DNA of 64,000 nt, taken from Liolophura sinensis. Its lineage: Eukaryota > Mollusca > Polyplacophora > Chitonida > Chitonidae. The position numbers were made by a program, and so were the translations under genes. Shown piece after piece: positions 23,001 through 34,828 of the stretch. The notes under the pieces are model-generated. The model had not been told where the DNA came from. It saw only the letters and a program-made list of their open reading frames with translations, and ran no database searches. The stretch spans positions 42,707,385-42,771,384 of the forward strand of contig NC_088295.1 of assembly GCF_032854445.1 (NCBI RefSeq). Direction: 5' to 3'. Position 1 is the first letter of the stretch; every line of letters begins with the position of its first letter.

Positions 23001-26000
23001 GTCTGCCACTCAGGTGTATCCGGTTCATAGTGGAGGTCCTATGTGGCTGAGGGTACTGGTAGTACCTGTCTGATGTCTCCCTAAGGGCTGAGTGATCCAG
23101 GTAGCCATGAGCTGAGGAGGGCCGCTGCAGAAGGTCTCCTGCAACATATACACCAAATGGACAAGTTATGCTATAGTCCATAACCAGAGGATAGAGGAAA
23201 GTCATTGGATCTTTGATGAAACGGCACACTACGTAAGAAGCCTTTATCAGCTTTTTTCAGTATTGATCACACTGCCTAGATGAGTTCAATATCCAATGGC
23301 CAACTTGGATATTTATTGTCCTCTGTTTAATGCCATTCTAATTACATTATTTTCACTTACATAATGGCAGCTGGTATATTATGAGTGGTGGAGACCAGAG
23401 TGAACTGCTTAAACTTCCAATCTTTGGTACTTTTTACTGACAAACATTTTTAAGTGTGACAATCTGTCATACTGGTTGAAAGCAAGTGAGCTGCATGTAA
23501 AACTACATGAGTGAGCCTCATTGACAACAAGGCCTTAAAGCAAGGAATCTTGAAAATTCCCCGTTCAAGAATATTTATTTATTTATTTAATTGGTGCTTT
23601 CTGCCTTACTCAAGAATATTTCACTTATACGAAGACGGCCAGCATTATGGTGGGAGGAAACCGAGCAGAAAACCACGACCATCCGCAGGTTTTTGCCAGA
23701 CCTGTTCGAGAATAAGCTGAGATTTCAGTTCACTTCAAAGAACTACACTTTGTATATATGCCAATGAATATGAATGGTTCTTTTCATGGTTCAAACCTTG
23801 AGGTTGTGGGAGTCGTTGCGAGGGTCTTGTATAAGCAGGTCTTATCTGGCTTTCTCTGATACCCATCTCTTGTCTGTGTCTGGATGACTCTTCATCTAGC
23901 TTATCTATCCTCCCATGGCCCTCCAAGGAGGAGTCAAGCTTCCTCACATCCTCATGAGAGGATATGTAATGATGGGACTCCTGTCTCACTGAGCTGTATC
24001 CCCCAGTCACTTGCCTGTCCCACTCTGGTCTCAGTGAGTCGTGATTCTTGCTGCTGTCCCTCAGCTCCCGCTCCAATCCACGAGACTCCTCTCTAGAGGC
24101 GAAGTTCCTGTCTCCATTATAACGGTTACCAGGCAACTGATCCCACTCTCGCAACACCTATGACAAATATGTTCGCACATATTGAAAACAGAATGTTCCT
24201 CATTGATGGATAATAAGTAATAAGGCTATAAATTACCCACTTCTTCATAAGTTAATGTGACAAAAATGCAGTAACAGCTCAGACTCATATGCTATAAACT
24301 AGAAGATTTAGTGTTACCAGGACTAATATGCTTTTAATATGCAAACTATGGATTTATGGTCCACTTGCTTAATCAGCAAATGCAACAAATATCCTCCTTC
24401 ACCATAATGCTGGCTGTCGTCATATAAGCGAAATATTCTTGAGTACTGCAAAAAAGCACCAATGAAATAAATTGAATAAAATAACAACAAATATCCCAAA
24501 TGACGGTTTGTATAATAAATATAACATATGTATTGATAGAAACATATTACACAGCAGAATATTAAAGATATATTTGGATTTTCACTGATGGAGATAAATT
24601 AGGGAGTACAACATTACAGGTAGTAATTTCATTATGTCCTCTCAAACATGTCCAGACTGGTACCTTATGGTTGTTTGAGGAGACTTCAGTGGATGAGGCC
24701 AGGGCACGATTCTGTCTCTCTAACTCCGCAATCTTCCTCTCTGCCCTGTCCAGTTTCATCACTGCGCTCTCATTAGCTTCATGAAGGTCCTGTATCTGAC
24801 CCTCCAACTCCACTGTGGGCAAGACAAAGATTGAGATGACAGCATAAAGGGTGTAGATGTTTACTTTTGCACATTTATTTGCATGGCGCTCTGTTCTTGC
24901 CTTAACCATTACAGTATGTAATGTATATTATTCCAGACATATTTTTTTAATTAACTATACCATATGATGCCTTGCGAAGACTTGTCACTCTGTGGAGAGA
25001 AGGGGATTAATGAAGAGGCTACTGGCAATGACACTATATTGGTCCTATCCTGGTGGAGTCTCAGCCATTACAGGCCAATCAGATTACAGAGGGGATTGTA
25101 GTGCTGCCTCAATGGAACACCATACTGTCACACCCAGTCACAATATACTGACAATGGGCTAACTTAGCAGATGCTTGTATGTTTATTTGATTTTTGCACA
25201 TATAGCACTGTGCGTATCATAACAATTGTTGTTACCCATCAATAAAATTGGTCACAGTTCGGCATCTTTGGTTACAGCTTTCCACTGAAAATATTGTCTG
25301 CTGACATAAAAGAAAGGTGTACGGCAAATTTACATTTTACAAAAATTCTTTCCTTGTAGCTGAAACTTGAAAATTCTCAAAAGCTGGGAATAACGCTTAA
25401 GATCGGAGTTGAGTAATTATTTCCATCTCATACGACGCTAGATATATTGCTCTTTCCCAGAATACAACTGTTGACCCTGTGGGCTCACCTATTTTACGTT
25501 GCAGTGCCTGTGGACTGTTGGGCTCGTACGTGTTAATGGATGTGGAGAGGTGTGAGGTGGACGCCCGATCCCCACTCAGCTCCTCCACACGTTCTCTCAG
25601 CTTGACAACCTCCGCTGCCAGGATCTCCTTCTCCCTTCTCAGCTGCCGTACCTGCTCCTCACCCTGAGGCAGGCAAAAAACACAAGCAGAAGTTTTACTA
25701 GGACAGTCTGAGCTATGCATAATTATGACCATTGTTACCTTGACAAAGCAGTTAGGTCAACTCAAAGATTTGTTCTCTAAATCACATCCACACCACGTAT
25801 TTTCATTTCGTTTTATGCACCTATATGCTTTGTTCCAAAGCTTTGTGCATTTTGAGTGATCAATAAAATTGAAGTTTTAATCAATATGTAATGCATGTTA
25901 AACTGTCAACCAGGGGTGCACTTTATCATACTTTGGGGCTGATTGGTTGACTGATTGAGAGGTGTTTAACACAATGCCCAAGGATTTTTCACTTTTATGA

Positions 26001-27651
26001 CAGGGGTCAAGTTTACAGGTGGAAGAGACCAGAGTACCATGAGTAAATGGTTCAACCACACACGTACCTGACAAATTTCCTGTTATTTTCTTTTTACAAG
26101 TGATCAAAGCATGTGAGTGTTTAAGATGTTTACATCAACTTATAATGTTAAAGCTTTCAGTGATAAATTGAATTTTTCCTTACTCATCAAATATTATTTC
26201 AAAATTTCACACAGCTGTATTATAATACTTTCAGTTGAAAAATAATGTAATGTTTCAACAAGATCATAGACAATGTTACTTTCAGACATAGATAACATTG
26301 TCAGTTTCAGTTGGATCTCATCACCTGTATGTCTCACCTGGTCAGGAAGGTAATCTGTTGTTAAGGATATTGAATCTGACGTCTCATTCCTGCGTGTGCT
26401 ACGTCTAATTTCATACTCCCTGGACTGTCGGGAATATTCCAAGGGAAGAGAACTGTAACCATTATGCCCAGTGAGCTCACGTCGATCCCTGAGATATTCA
26501 CGACTGTATATGTTCTCCCTGTCCTCAGCTAGGTCCCTGCCTGTCTGTGTATCTGTTTGTACGTTTGTCTGCCTGTCTGTTCGTCTGTCTGCAGAAATGT
26601 ATGGCTCATACTTATCTCTCCAGGAGTCCTCCATACTGTCGCCAAAACCATTGCTGTGGCGGTCTCCAGGGTTGTGTAAACTGTCACAGATTATACCGCC
26701 GGACCGTACCTCTGATCCCTGATCCACACTGAGGCTACTGGGGCCTTGTGGGTAACCATTTGTGGAGGACGAATGCAATGGACGTGCCAACGTGGGGTCC
26801 GAGTACAACTCCTCTTTGCCATGCAGAGCAGAACCAGAGTTTTTCGGTGACAAACCGTTGAGTTCTGTATATCTTTTTTGTGTATTGGAGTTTTGTGGCA
26901 AGCCATTGTTACTGGAACAATTCGCTGGTGGATCACCATGATGTCTACTTAGACCTGCCTCTGATGAATACACAGGTCTGGATCCAGAGTTCTCTAGAAC
27001 ATCATCCACTACCTCATCTGTACTGTGAGGCTTCTGGGAACCATTCACTGCTTCATGGTGGTGGATGAAACTCTTTGATAACAGGTGGTCCTCAGTATGT
27101 CTGCTGAAACCTGGCGCTACTGCACCAGCATTTTGGTCATATCCTGACTCTTGTGCTGCACAAGGGTTGGCTGAGTTGGCCAGCCAGTCCTCAATATTAC
27201 CCTGATTTCGTCTACTGTAATGAACATCCTCCCTGAGATTCACACTTGAAGATTCCAGGCTTCTGTAACCATTTGTGGATACCTGTTTCTCTGACGACAG
27301 CCTGGTCTCCTTATAGTGGTAGTCATCAGATACCACATCATCCACAGTTTGCTTGCCTTCGGAGCGAACCCTGTCCCTGGTGTCCCGTACCTGCAGGGAC
27401 GGGACACTCGTTGAGGTCCCTGTTTCTGACCCTGTGGTACGGGGACCAGTGTTGCTCGCCTCACTCTGACTGAGATATGTCCTTATCTTCCAGTCTGTTG
27501 AAGCACCCCCAGTTGCTTCACTGTCCTTACTGTAGGCATCAGAACCTCTCAAACTGTCTTCAATGTCCATCGCCTCCTTCTGTAGCTGTTGTCGAACTAA
27601 AGACTCATATTTACTGGATAGTTTGATACCTGCCTCCATGTCTTCCGTCAT
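18682..27651 (-). CDS. CAP-Gly and coiled-coil protein, about 1,091 residues
   Basis: Twelve coding exons join in phase: 27651-26338, 25663-25489, 24812-24664, 24157-23797, 23138-22848, 22358-22275, 21531-21373, 21021-20830, 20690-20465, 20051-19864, 19417-19372 and 18772-18682 (3,276 nt with stop). The start is the ATG at 27651; the frame extends four codons upstream only to a GTG. Residues 1-438 are polar, Ser/Asn-rich and probably disordered. Residues 439-540 contain a coiled coil (QVRQLRREKEIL, then KLDRAERKIAELERQNRALA). Residues 547-983 are again disordered and basic. Residues 1006-1080 form one CAP-Gly domain, which in this fold binds EEY/F tails of tubulin and EB proteins. This suggests a microtubule or centrosome scaffold. 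The layout (single C-terminal CAP-Gly) does not match CLIP, dynactin p150, CYLD, KIF13B or tubulin cofactors as I know them; I leave it unnamed. Confidence 0.9.
19083..19138. repeat. 28-bp direct duplication carrying a small hairpin
   Basis: TTTCAGTGTTGTTTAGTAAC plus ACTATGC occurs twice in a row. Each copy contains AGTGTT-GTTTAGT-AACACT, a 6-bp stem. It is in the last intron of the CAP-Gly gene. Confidence 0.85.
21579..21798 (+). mobile_element. Nearly full-length tRNA-derived SINE
   Basis: The head GGGGCCTCTGTCACCTAGGG is followed by GGTTAGTGTGCCAGCAC (A-box region), GAGTTCAAGTTCAGC (B-box region), the body with GGTCTGCCGGCAACCTGCAG, a deletion around the CCACCATAATG block, then GAAATATTCTTGAGTATGGC and (AAAT)n. 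It lies in an intron of the CAP-Gly gene, antisense to it. Confidence 0.9.
21953..22056 (-). repeat. tRNA-like sequence, probable SINE head of another type
   Basis: On the minus strand, GGCTGAGATGGTTACAGCAC resembles an A box and GGTCGCATGTTCAAGTCTAG a B box, spaced as in a long-arm tRNA (Leu/Ser type). The anticodon arm does not fold cleanly by eye and no terminator is evident, so I call it tRNA-derived repeat rather than a tRNA gene. Confidence 0.45.
23573..23711 (-). mobile_element. tRNA-derived SINE fragment
   Basis: (ATTT)n tail, AATTGGTGCTTTCTGCC, CAAGAATATTTCACTTATAC, GGCCAGCATTATGGTGGGAG, then a body ending near CCATCCGCAGGTTTTTGCCA. Head absent. It is in the CAP-Gly gene intron, sense to that gene. 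Confidence 0.9.
24399..24475 (+). mobile_element. SINE 3' end fragment
   Basis: CACCATAATGCTGGCTGTCG, GAAATATTCTTGAGTACTGC and CACCAATGAAATAAATTG. Only the last third of the element is present. Intronic in the CAP-Gly gene. Confidence 0.85.
26537..26591 (-). repeat. Coding CAGA-type microsatellite in the CAP-Gly protein
   Basis: On the coding strand, degenerate CAGACAGA/CAGACAAACG repeats encode residues about 354-372, reading RRTDRQTNVQTDTQTGRD. A 4-bp unit read in a 3-bp frame gives a four-residue periodic Thr/Asp/Arg/Gln pattern. The reading frame is kept through it. Confidence 0.85.
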
Positions 27652-27744
27652 TATATTTTTCACTCAAAAGTATTCCAGAAATGTAATATACACAGAACTG
27701 TCACCTTCTCTGCCCATCTGCTGAATGTTTCCCTAATGATGAAT
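27652..27744 (-). other. 5' UTR part of the CAP-Gly coding exon
   Basis: A pyrimidine-rich acceptor (TTTTTACTTTCCAG on the minus strand) lies at 27745, so the first coding exon probably begins at 27744 with about 93 bases of leader before the ATG. An upstream non-coding first exon is implied. Confidence 0.65.
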
Positions 27745-28359
27745 CTGGAAAGTAAAAATACATTGGTGCTAAGTATATTACCAAATCTTATCTTATTATA
27801 AATTCAATTTTCAGAAGGGTAATTGTAAATTTAAATACAAAACAGACTGCCAGTGACAAAAAGCTGTCTTCCAATAAATTTGTGAGAAGTTAATTTTAAG
27901 TATGCTGTATTCTCTGCAACATATTAGTGTATGTATTGTATGTAAAAATTCAATGGGAAATGCTTCAGAAGGTTAGCAATGTTATACACATATACATGGA
28001 ATAACTGAAAAAGCTTACATTAAGATTCCAAGGGAATTCCATCACTATGTCAAGAGCTTCCGAACCTTCCAAGTTCAATATATTCTATCACATTTTTCCA
28101 AATTGCGAGTCTTCATTCACTTACATATTTAAAAGCAAAACAACATTTCTCACTAAAAGGAGGCTACATGTAAATCGGTGTTAAATTTACTCATAACTGC
28201 ATGCAAATGAATAAAACAGTTATGTCGCATCACACATATAGGTTGTGTCTGCTAACCTACTTGTGTATACTGCTTCTAGATCACGTGATAATCCAGTCAA
28301 CTTTCTCACTAGCTAACGGTAACAGTGATGTATTAGCAAACAGAAGTCTCATAACTTAC

Positions 28360-28460
28360 CCTCACTCTCAGATTTTGTAGAATAACATGTAACACTTCAA
28401 TGGGTAATTTGTGCGCCAAAATGACATGCATGATTTAAGCCAGTTTACTATAAGTAAATA
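28360..28460 (-). promoter_or_regulatory. Candidate alternative first exon of the CAP-Gly gene
   Basis: A strong minus-strand donor (GTGAGG|GTAAGT) lies at 28359/28360. Sequence upstream of it has no long frame. It could be the donor of a non-coding first exon spliced to 27744. The upstream edge is arbitrary; without transcripts this is only a candidate. Confidence 0.35.
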
Positions 28461-29922
28461 AAGATCTCAAAAAAGCCAGTGAGAGGCCTTTATAAAGTGG
28501 TTGGGGAGTTACAGTGTGTTAGGAATATTAACTATACCCTACCTGGCAACATGTACATTTAGCAGCTGTAAATTTCTCCAACCCACCTGTCAAATCACCC
28601 ACCACCAGGTATGCCAAAACTGTGAACAGTTAGTTACTAGCCTGCTCAGCTACCCCAAGGTTTACTCACTGCCTATTGTTATGTAACAAGGCAGCAGACA
28701 TGTCAAGGCAAGACTGAGGTGGTAAGTTTTAACACAACAAACAAGCTAAAATCCTCCCGTTATAATCTGCTAATCCCTTACATGTGGTTCACTGAAAATT
28801 TGATCTTCTGTTTCTTTACATTTTTTTTGCTTGTTGAGGCCATATTGTAAAATGGAATGATCACAGCATGTTGTGTATTTATTTGTTGCAGCTAAAGACT
28901 AAGGATTGCCATTTGTAAAATCCTCACAAACAGATTGCCAGTGCAGAATTTTAGGAACAGTATACATATTCTATCCAGAGATTATTTTCAGTATGTTCTT
29001 TTTTTTCAGACATTTGTATTAAAATGTCTGTAAAGCTGTCCTTAATGTAGGTATAATTCATCAAATACACCTCATTTCATAAACATGGACCTATAGGTAT
29101 ATATGTGAATTTATACCATGGTCTCCAAAATTATATAAAAAATGTCATTTCTGAGATAAATTTGTTGGTAATTAATTGAAAAGTGAAAATTGAAGGATCA
29201 TTGCACATAGATAAAACAGACATAATTCAGTTTCCCAAATGCCTGAAATATGCATGTTGATCACTGATGATTCATTCATGTCTAAATACACTAAGAAATA
29301 ATAAATGACATCATGATGCATTTGAATGTAATTTGTGCAGCCCATGATATGCCATTATAAATCTAACCTACAACAATTGTGCAGATCTTCTAATGATTGG
29401 ATTTATAACTGTTTTATATACAGGGTAAAATTTCGACAGTTTTGACAATATCGGTGCTCAATTTATCTTGCATCTGACTTAACATACCACAGAGCTTTAG
29501 CACCTGAACTTAACACTGCTGAGAGTGACAATTTGCTCAGAGCATCCAGCAGTAATTCACTGGGTATAAAGATCGGCACTTGACAGATAAGCCAGGAAAT
29601 GTATAGTATCCATATACTAGTCTTCATGAACATGTATTGATTCAGTTCGGAAGAAACGAGCGCATATACTTATATATCTGAGATATTGCAGACTCGAACA
29701 GGTATTGCGGACTTCTGGTTGGCAGCGTCATGGAGGCCGTCTGTCTGTAGAGTATGCGGTTTATCTCAGTATGGGTACATGGAGTTTGTATGGCCGACCA
29801 TGTTTAAGCTTGCTGGCACTCGACCACAAACCCTTGTTATATCTGAAGAGCTAATTTCTATCACGCATTAAATCGAACGCGTCTTTATCTTCGAGCAATA
29901 TATCATCCTTTTATACACCTAC
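28461..29922. other. Probable first intron or 5' flank, nothing recognised
   Basis: AT-rich sequence with no convincing exon, RNA gene or known repeat. If the 29.9-kb promoter is right, this is the first intron of the CAP-Gly gene. Confidence 0.5.
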
Positions 29923-30080
29923 CTCTAAAACCGATAATAAAATTTCGAGAGGCCAGCCCGTTTGAAACAAAGCTATCCAGTCATTCTCCTCGACGGCGTA
30001 TCTCAAAGCGCGCGCGCCATTATCGCTGTTTAGACACGTTGCTAGGGCATGTTGAAACCGCTCACCTGTGACCTTTGACC
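29923..30080 (-). promoter_or_regulatory. Candidate main promoter and first non-coding exon of the CAP-Gly gene
   Basis: A minus-strand donor (TTAGAG|GTAGGT) is at 29922/29923, and just upstream on that strand lies a locally CpG-rich patch with GCGCGCGCGC at about 30009-30018, unlike the AT-rich surroundings. This looks like a CpG-type promoter. The start site cannot be placed by eye. Confidence 0.4.
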
Positions 30081-31194
30081 TTCACAGGTAAACTGTATGG
30101 CGGGATTTTAACCGACAGGCGGTTTAGCGGCTCTCGGTAGTCATCTATCACACTGAAACTGTGTATGATAGGACAAAGTAAACACGAAAGAGTAAACAAA
30201 TGGTCACAATAGCCTTTCTGAGAGGTTTACATTAGATTATTGCCCGAGATATATACAAGACCAAGTCAGATATATCTTATAGATCCAGAAGTAAAGATAC
30301 CGATACAAGCTTCTCGTTGGAGGCAAGAAAATACCATAAATGTGTGTAAAATGAAAGACCATTGGACAGTGTCCAAGAAAAAATATAGTTCAGTTTATTA
30401 TTTTATTTATTTATTTTATGTTTTTGTGCGAATTTTTTAAACGATGTAAAATACATTTGAAACATTGGATTCAATGTGAAAACATTTACCGAACAGACCT
30501 TTAAATGAAGTATGTCAAGCAATAAATACGGATGGGGTGTCCTGAATAGAAAACAGACCATTGTAAGATCCGATGCTTTAGACGCATATAAGTGTGGAAA
30601 AGTTGGAATAAAGAAATGGATTCGTTGTTGCCCAGCTAGGACAGTGTTTAATGGCCTTTCATCTGATTAATCATATCTTTGCCTTTAAATTTTGATAAAA
30701 TCACCCGTCTATTAATGATTGCTGAAGACTTCATTTACTATGTATCTGCTCACAAACACGTTGACAAATTAGCATACATGCCAATAATAGGCTGCACATT
30801 TAAACGTCAGAAACTTTTCTTGGAAAATGTAGACGTAGCTCTGTATACCTAACTTTGTCTTAATCAAATAACAATAATAAATCTGCCATTATATACCAGT
30901 ACTCATTTTATGTAAACCAAGTACCCACTTTATGCAAACCGAGCACTTATGCATCGTCTTATCAGCTTTGGGGGTGTATCCATGTATTAAATTTTACTCA
31001 GTTGTTTTTTGTTTGTTTTTTTTTTGTTTTTTTAAATGGGTTCAAACTTGAGGACAAAAGAGTTCTTGTCTCAAACTTTAAAATCGGCAACCTTGCTGCA
31101 TTAACCACCCTTGTCTTTGCGGCAAAGGCTACTGGCCACGTGCATGAATACCGGCACAGGTAGGCTCTGTGCCAGTATATGGTGTGATTGAGTA

Positions 31195-31275
31195 TTGTGT
31201 TATTGTGTCAAATGTCTTCAGCACGGTGTTCCAGTGAGGCAGCACCGTGAATATGTCAGCACTGGGACCGGCCGG
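31195..31275 (+). repeat. Single copy related to the 36.9-kb tandem array
   Basis: GTCTTCAGCACGGTGTTCCA, GAGGCAGCACCGTGAATATG and a following GCACTGG resemble the units at 36897-37420. Confidence 0.5.
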
Positions 31276-32144
31276 GTGCACGAAGACACCGCTGCATGTG
31301 AGCAGTCCAACTTGGAAAGGTATATATTCTCGGATAAATTTATTTACCCTCATGAACTCAGTCTACACCGTTCGTTCAAAACAAGCCGCCGTATATTATA
31401 TACCTGCTAACGGTCAGATTATGTCACGGATATCAGTCTGATTATTACATCTATAGAACTGTGCCAAGTATACTAGTTCGTTTCAGTCAGCTTTGTGGAC
31501 ATGTCGGAGAAAATAAAACTGTAGAGAAATGAAGGAAACCATCTTAAGGCTAAAATACCGATATGTATGCCAGTTGTCCAGGCTGTAGCCGGAATGTTTT
31601 GTTCAAATGATGTGAATTGACTGGTCAAGTAATTCAAGGGAAGTAACTTGTAAGACCTCAAAGTGGATGAGATGGAAAGAGGATTACTTCCCTTCACGTA
31701 ACCTTCCAGTTGAACCTATCGGTGATTCAAGAACCGGTGGCCACACAGTGAAGATTATGGTGTTATTTATTGGCAGTAAAGCAGAGATAAGCCTCTCTCA
31801 GACGAACTTCTAAATATTCCCTGTCCAAGGCCGGGATTAACCGACACCTCGTGCTTCAGCTGTTGAGATTTGTGCTCCAGAGAGCTGTATTCCGCTGCCT
31901 GAATGTACCCTCTAATGCACTACTACAAAAGCATTACCAATGACAATAGTCACCATGCCGTGTAATGTTTTTCAAACGCCGGTGAAATTGCCAGCAAGTT
32001 TAAATATATCTTGACAGTGTCCGCAATACTAAATAGGTACGTCCAGGCCTAAATTCATTAGACCTCTGTATATGTAGGTATATACTGTTTTAAAATATTT
32101 TTTGAACATTTCTGGAATACTACTGTATTAATTGATTCAGCTTT

Positions 32145-32215
32145 AGTGTTATGTTCACTTAAATGAGGTCGTGTGTTCGAATCCAGCTATGCTGCGGCCG
32201 CAGTTTATATCAGGT
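32145..32215 (+). repeat. B-box-like tRNA-derived fragment
   Basis: GGTCGTGTGTTCGAATCCAG matches the B-box/T-arm region of a tRNA-derived SINE. A convincing A box is not seen upstream. Probably a degraded SINE head. Confidence 0.35.
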
Positions 32216-32595
32216 GCCTGTATGTTCTGAATGTAATGCTATGTAATTGTTTTTATGGTGACCAGGTCTAGCTCACCTGATGGTCACTGTTACACGAGGA
32301 TTAACCTAATTGTGCAGTCATGTTGGAAATACAAAATGTCATGGTTCTGAGAGGCCCTACAGCCATTTCAAAATTGGATGTTCGCATGCGTGTTTGGGAA
32401 CAGTGTGGAGACATTTACTGCCTGTCCCGAGAATAGTCAGTTTTTGTGATAGGTGTCCTTCTAATCTTTCTACACGATATATCAACATATATAAATAATA
32501 TAGCCCTTGTGGCGCAAAATTGTATTTCTTCCAGCTTCAATAATCCCATCGGATTTATATGCATGGTATATATAAGCTGCTTATGTTCTTCGTTC

Positions 32596-32946
32596 TAGTG
32601 TTTTTCGGTGTTGTGTTCTCCTTTCCAGTGTTGTCCCTTCTAGTGTTATCTGTCAAGTGTTGTCCGTTCCAGTGTTGTCCGGTTCAGGGTGGTCCGGTTC
32701 AGTGTTATCCGTTCTAATGTCATCATTTCCAGTGTTGTCGGGCTCAATGTTGTCCGTTCCAGTGTTATCCTTTCCAGTGTTATCTGTCCCAGTGTCCTAG
32801 TGTCCGTTCTATGCCGTGTTGTCCTTTCCATGCCCATGTTGCCCATTACATACAGCGTTTTCCGTTCCATGTAGGGTTGTCTGTTCCTTGCAGTGTTGTC
32901 CGATCCAGTGTTGTCCGTTCCAGTGTTGTCCGGTTCACTGTGGTCT
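32596..32946 (+). repeat. 15-bp minisatellite (CCAGTGTTGTCCGTT)
   Basis: About 22 imperfect copies of CCAGTGTTGTCCGTT. The length keeps frame, so the minus strand shows a long run of LERTT/LDRTT repeats. I regard that frame as a by-product and not a gene. Confidence 0.9.
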
Positions 32947-34574
32947 GTTTATTCAAAATGCTTATTTCATGCAGTGAAGCTCGCGGGTCGAGTTTCCTTC
33001 CATTGGTGTGTGTGACATTTTGAATTCCTGGTTTTAGAATGATTTTATATGTACATAACATCCGAGAATGGATCACAACAAGACTGTATGTTATAGTTTT
33101 ATGTACATACTCATTTTGTCAACACATAAGAAAGAAAAGTGTTTTCTATACATGGCTGAATCACTTTGCTGATGTGATCTTCCATTCGACAAATTGTGTT
33201 ACCTGCTTGCAAGCGTTTTGAAATTGTGTGGTACACCAGTGTAATATTGCATGATTTACATAAAGAAGACATGGACATAAAATTTAATTATCACAAGATG
33301 TAGTCTTTTACAAAAATTGTTTTTATATTGTCACAGAGTTAAGGTTTAGTGCGGGATAATGCATACTTAAACTTATATATATACATCTGTACGGAAGGAT
33401 GTTCATCCACCCTTGACGTTTATACAATGGTCTTTGGACAGGATTCACCCTGAGGTAAAACAGTCATACTTCATTGTGACGGCTGAAGCTGTTGATTTCA
33501 TGACGTCTCCAGATTCCACATTGCACAGTCAGTGACATTAATGGCCATTAACTGGCTCTCGTTAATGTCTATCAGAACGCTGACAAAGCCTTGATAATGC
33601 TCCTCCCAGTTGTAGCTTTGAGCGCTACAGACATAGAAGAATACCGCTATGGCTATGTGTATGTATGAGAAGAGAAGGGGTATAAATACTGAATAAAGAC
33701 AGTGTGGAAGATATTCTGTATAAATGAGTCACAGCGGCTAACATTCAATTATCTTTTAATTCGATGAACAGTTTATCAATAACACGGAGATATCTGATTA
33801 AGGAAAGATATACAGGTTAGATTCAGTCAGGATTTAAGAATTCTTTATGGACATTGAGAAGTTAACGATCATCATGATGTGTCGTGAACACCCCATATGT
33901 ATATTCTTTACTCAGTTCGCATTTATACCATCGTGTTTTCGGAAAACATCAACATAAAATGGAATGTCTGTATATTTAGTTTATATACGTGATCGGATAA
34001 GCGATCAAATTCAATGAACATTATTTTCTAATTGATCATCTTGAGAGGTAAGAGATGATATGAGCGTGTGGTGAGCATGTTTTACAATGCCTCCTATCTG
34101 TTCCAAACTGTAGACAGACAGTGTGAGATTTTTTTCGCCGGTCATTCAGATAGGCCTATACAGATATTCTATTTTGTTAATGTTTTTCTGCAGATCTGCG
34201 TAAACAACATACAATAAAATCAGAGCAAAGATCATCATTTTGGAGTTATTTAACATAGTATTTATATAGGGACTGCATATTAGGACCAGCAAGATAAATA
34301 ACCAGCAAACATAGAGATATCCAAGTCCCAGGAAAGCACATGTAGCCATATAACATTGACAAAAACATTCCTTAAATATGAAGGCGCTGGTAAAATAAGA
34401 CTTTTGTCTGTACATATAAGAAATTGTGAAAATTTAGCTTGATCTGCTTCAGTGTATTAAGGAAATGCGGCCCATTCACCAAGCCACACTATATAACAGA
34501 CGTGCAATTCGTCTTCCACATGTGCACTTACAGACTAATTTACTAATATTCTTGTAAGCTATATAGGGTTCTCC

Positions 34575-34828
34575 CTGGCCAAGTTGTATAGCGTGACGCC
34601 AGCACAATGGCACAGGAATCTCCTACCAAATTATACAATAGCTATGTGTTTAAGTCCAGCTAATGATTGGTTCTTCTCTGGTTGTACGCGTGGTAAGGTT
34701 TGTCTGCAAGGGATGGTCGTGGATTTCCTTCGTGGTCTGCCCGCTTTCCTTTCTCCATAATGCTGGTCACCGTGGCATAAGTGTAATATTCTTGAGTATG
34801 GCGTAAAATACCAGTCAAATAAATATAG
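34575..34828 (+). mobile_element. Diverged full-length tRNA-derived SINE
   Basis: Head region with GCCAGCACAATGGCACAGGA, B-box-like GTTTAAGTCCAGC, body with GGATGGTCGTGGATTTCC, CATAATGCTGGTCACCG, TAATATTCTTGAGTATGGCG, and CAAATAAATAT tail. Confidence 0.85.

Noticed and set aside
26471-27473. Plus-strand and alternative minus-strand frames over the first CAP-Gly coding exon
   Set aside because: Shadows of the 438-codon exon, whose frame joins in phase to eleven further exons.
32646-33076. Thr/Arg-rich minus-strand proteins
   Set aside because: By-product of the 15-bp minisatellite.
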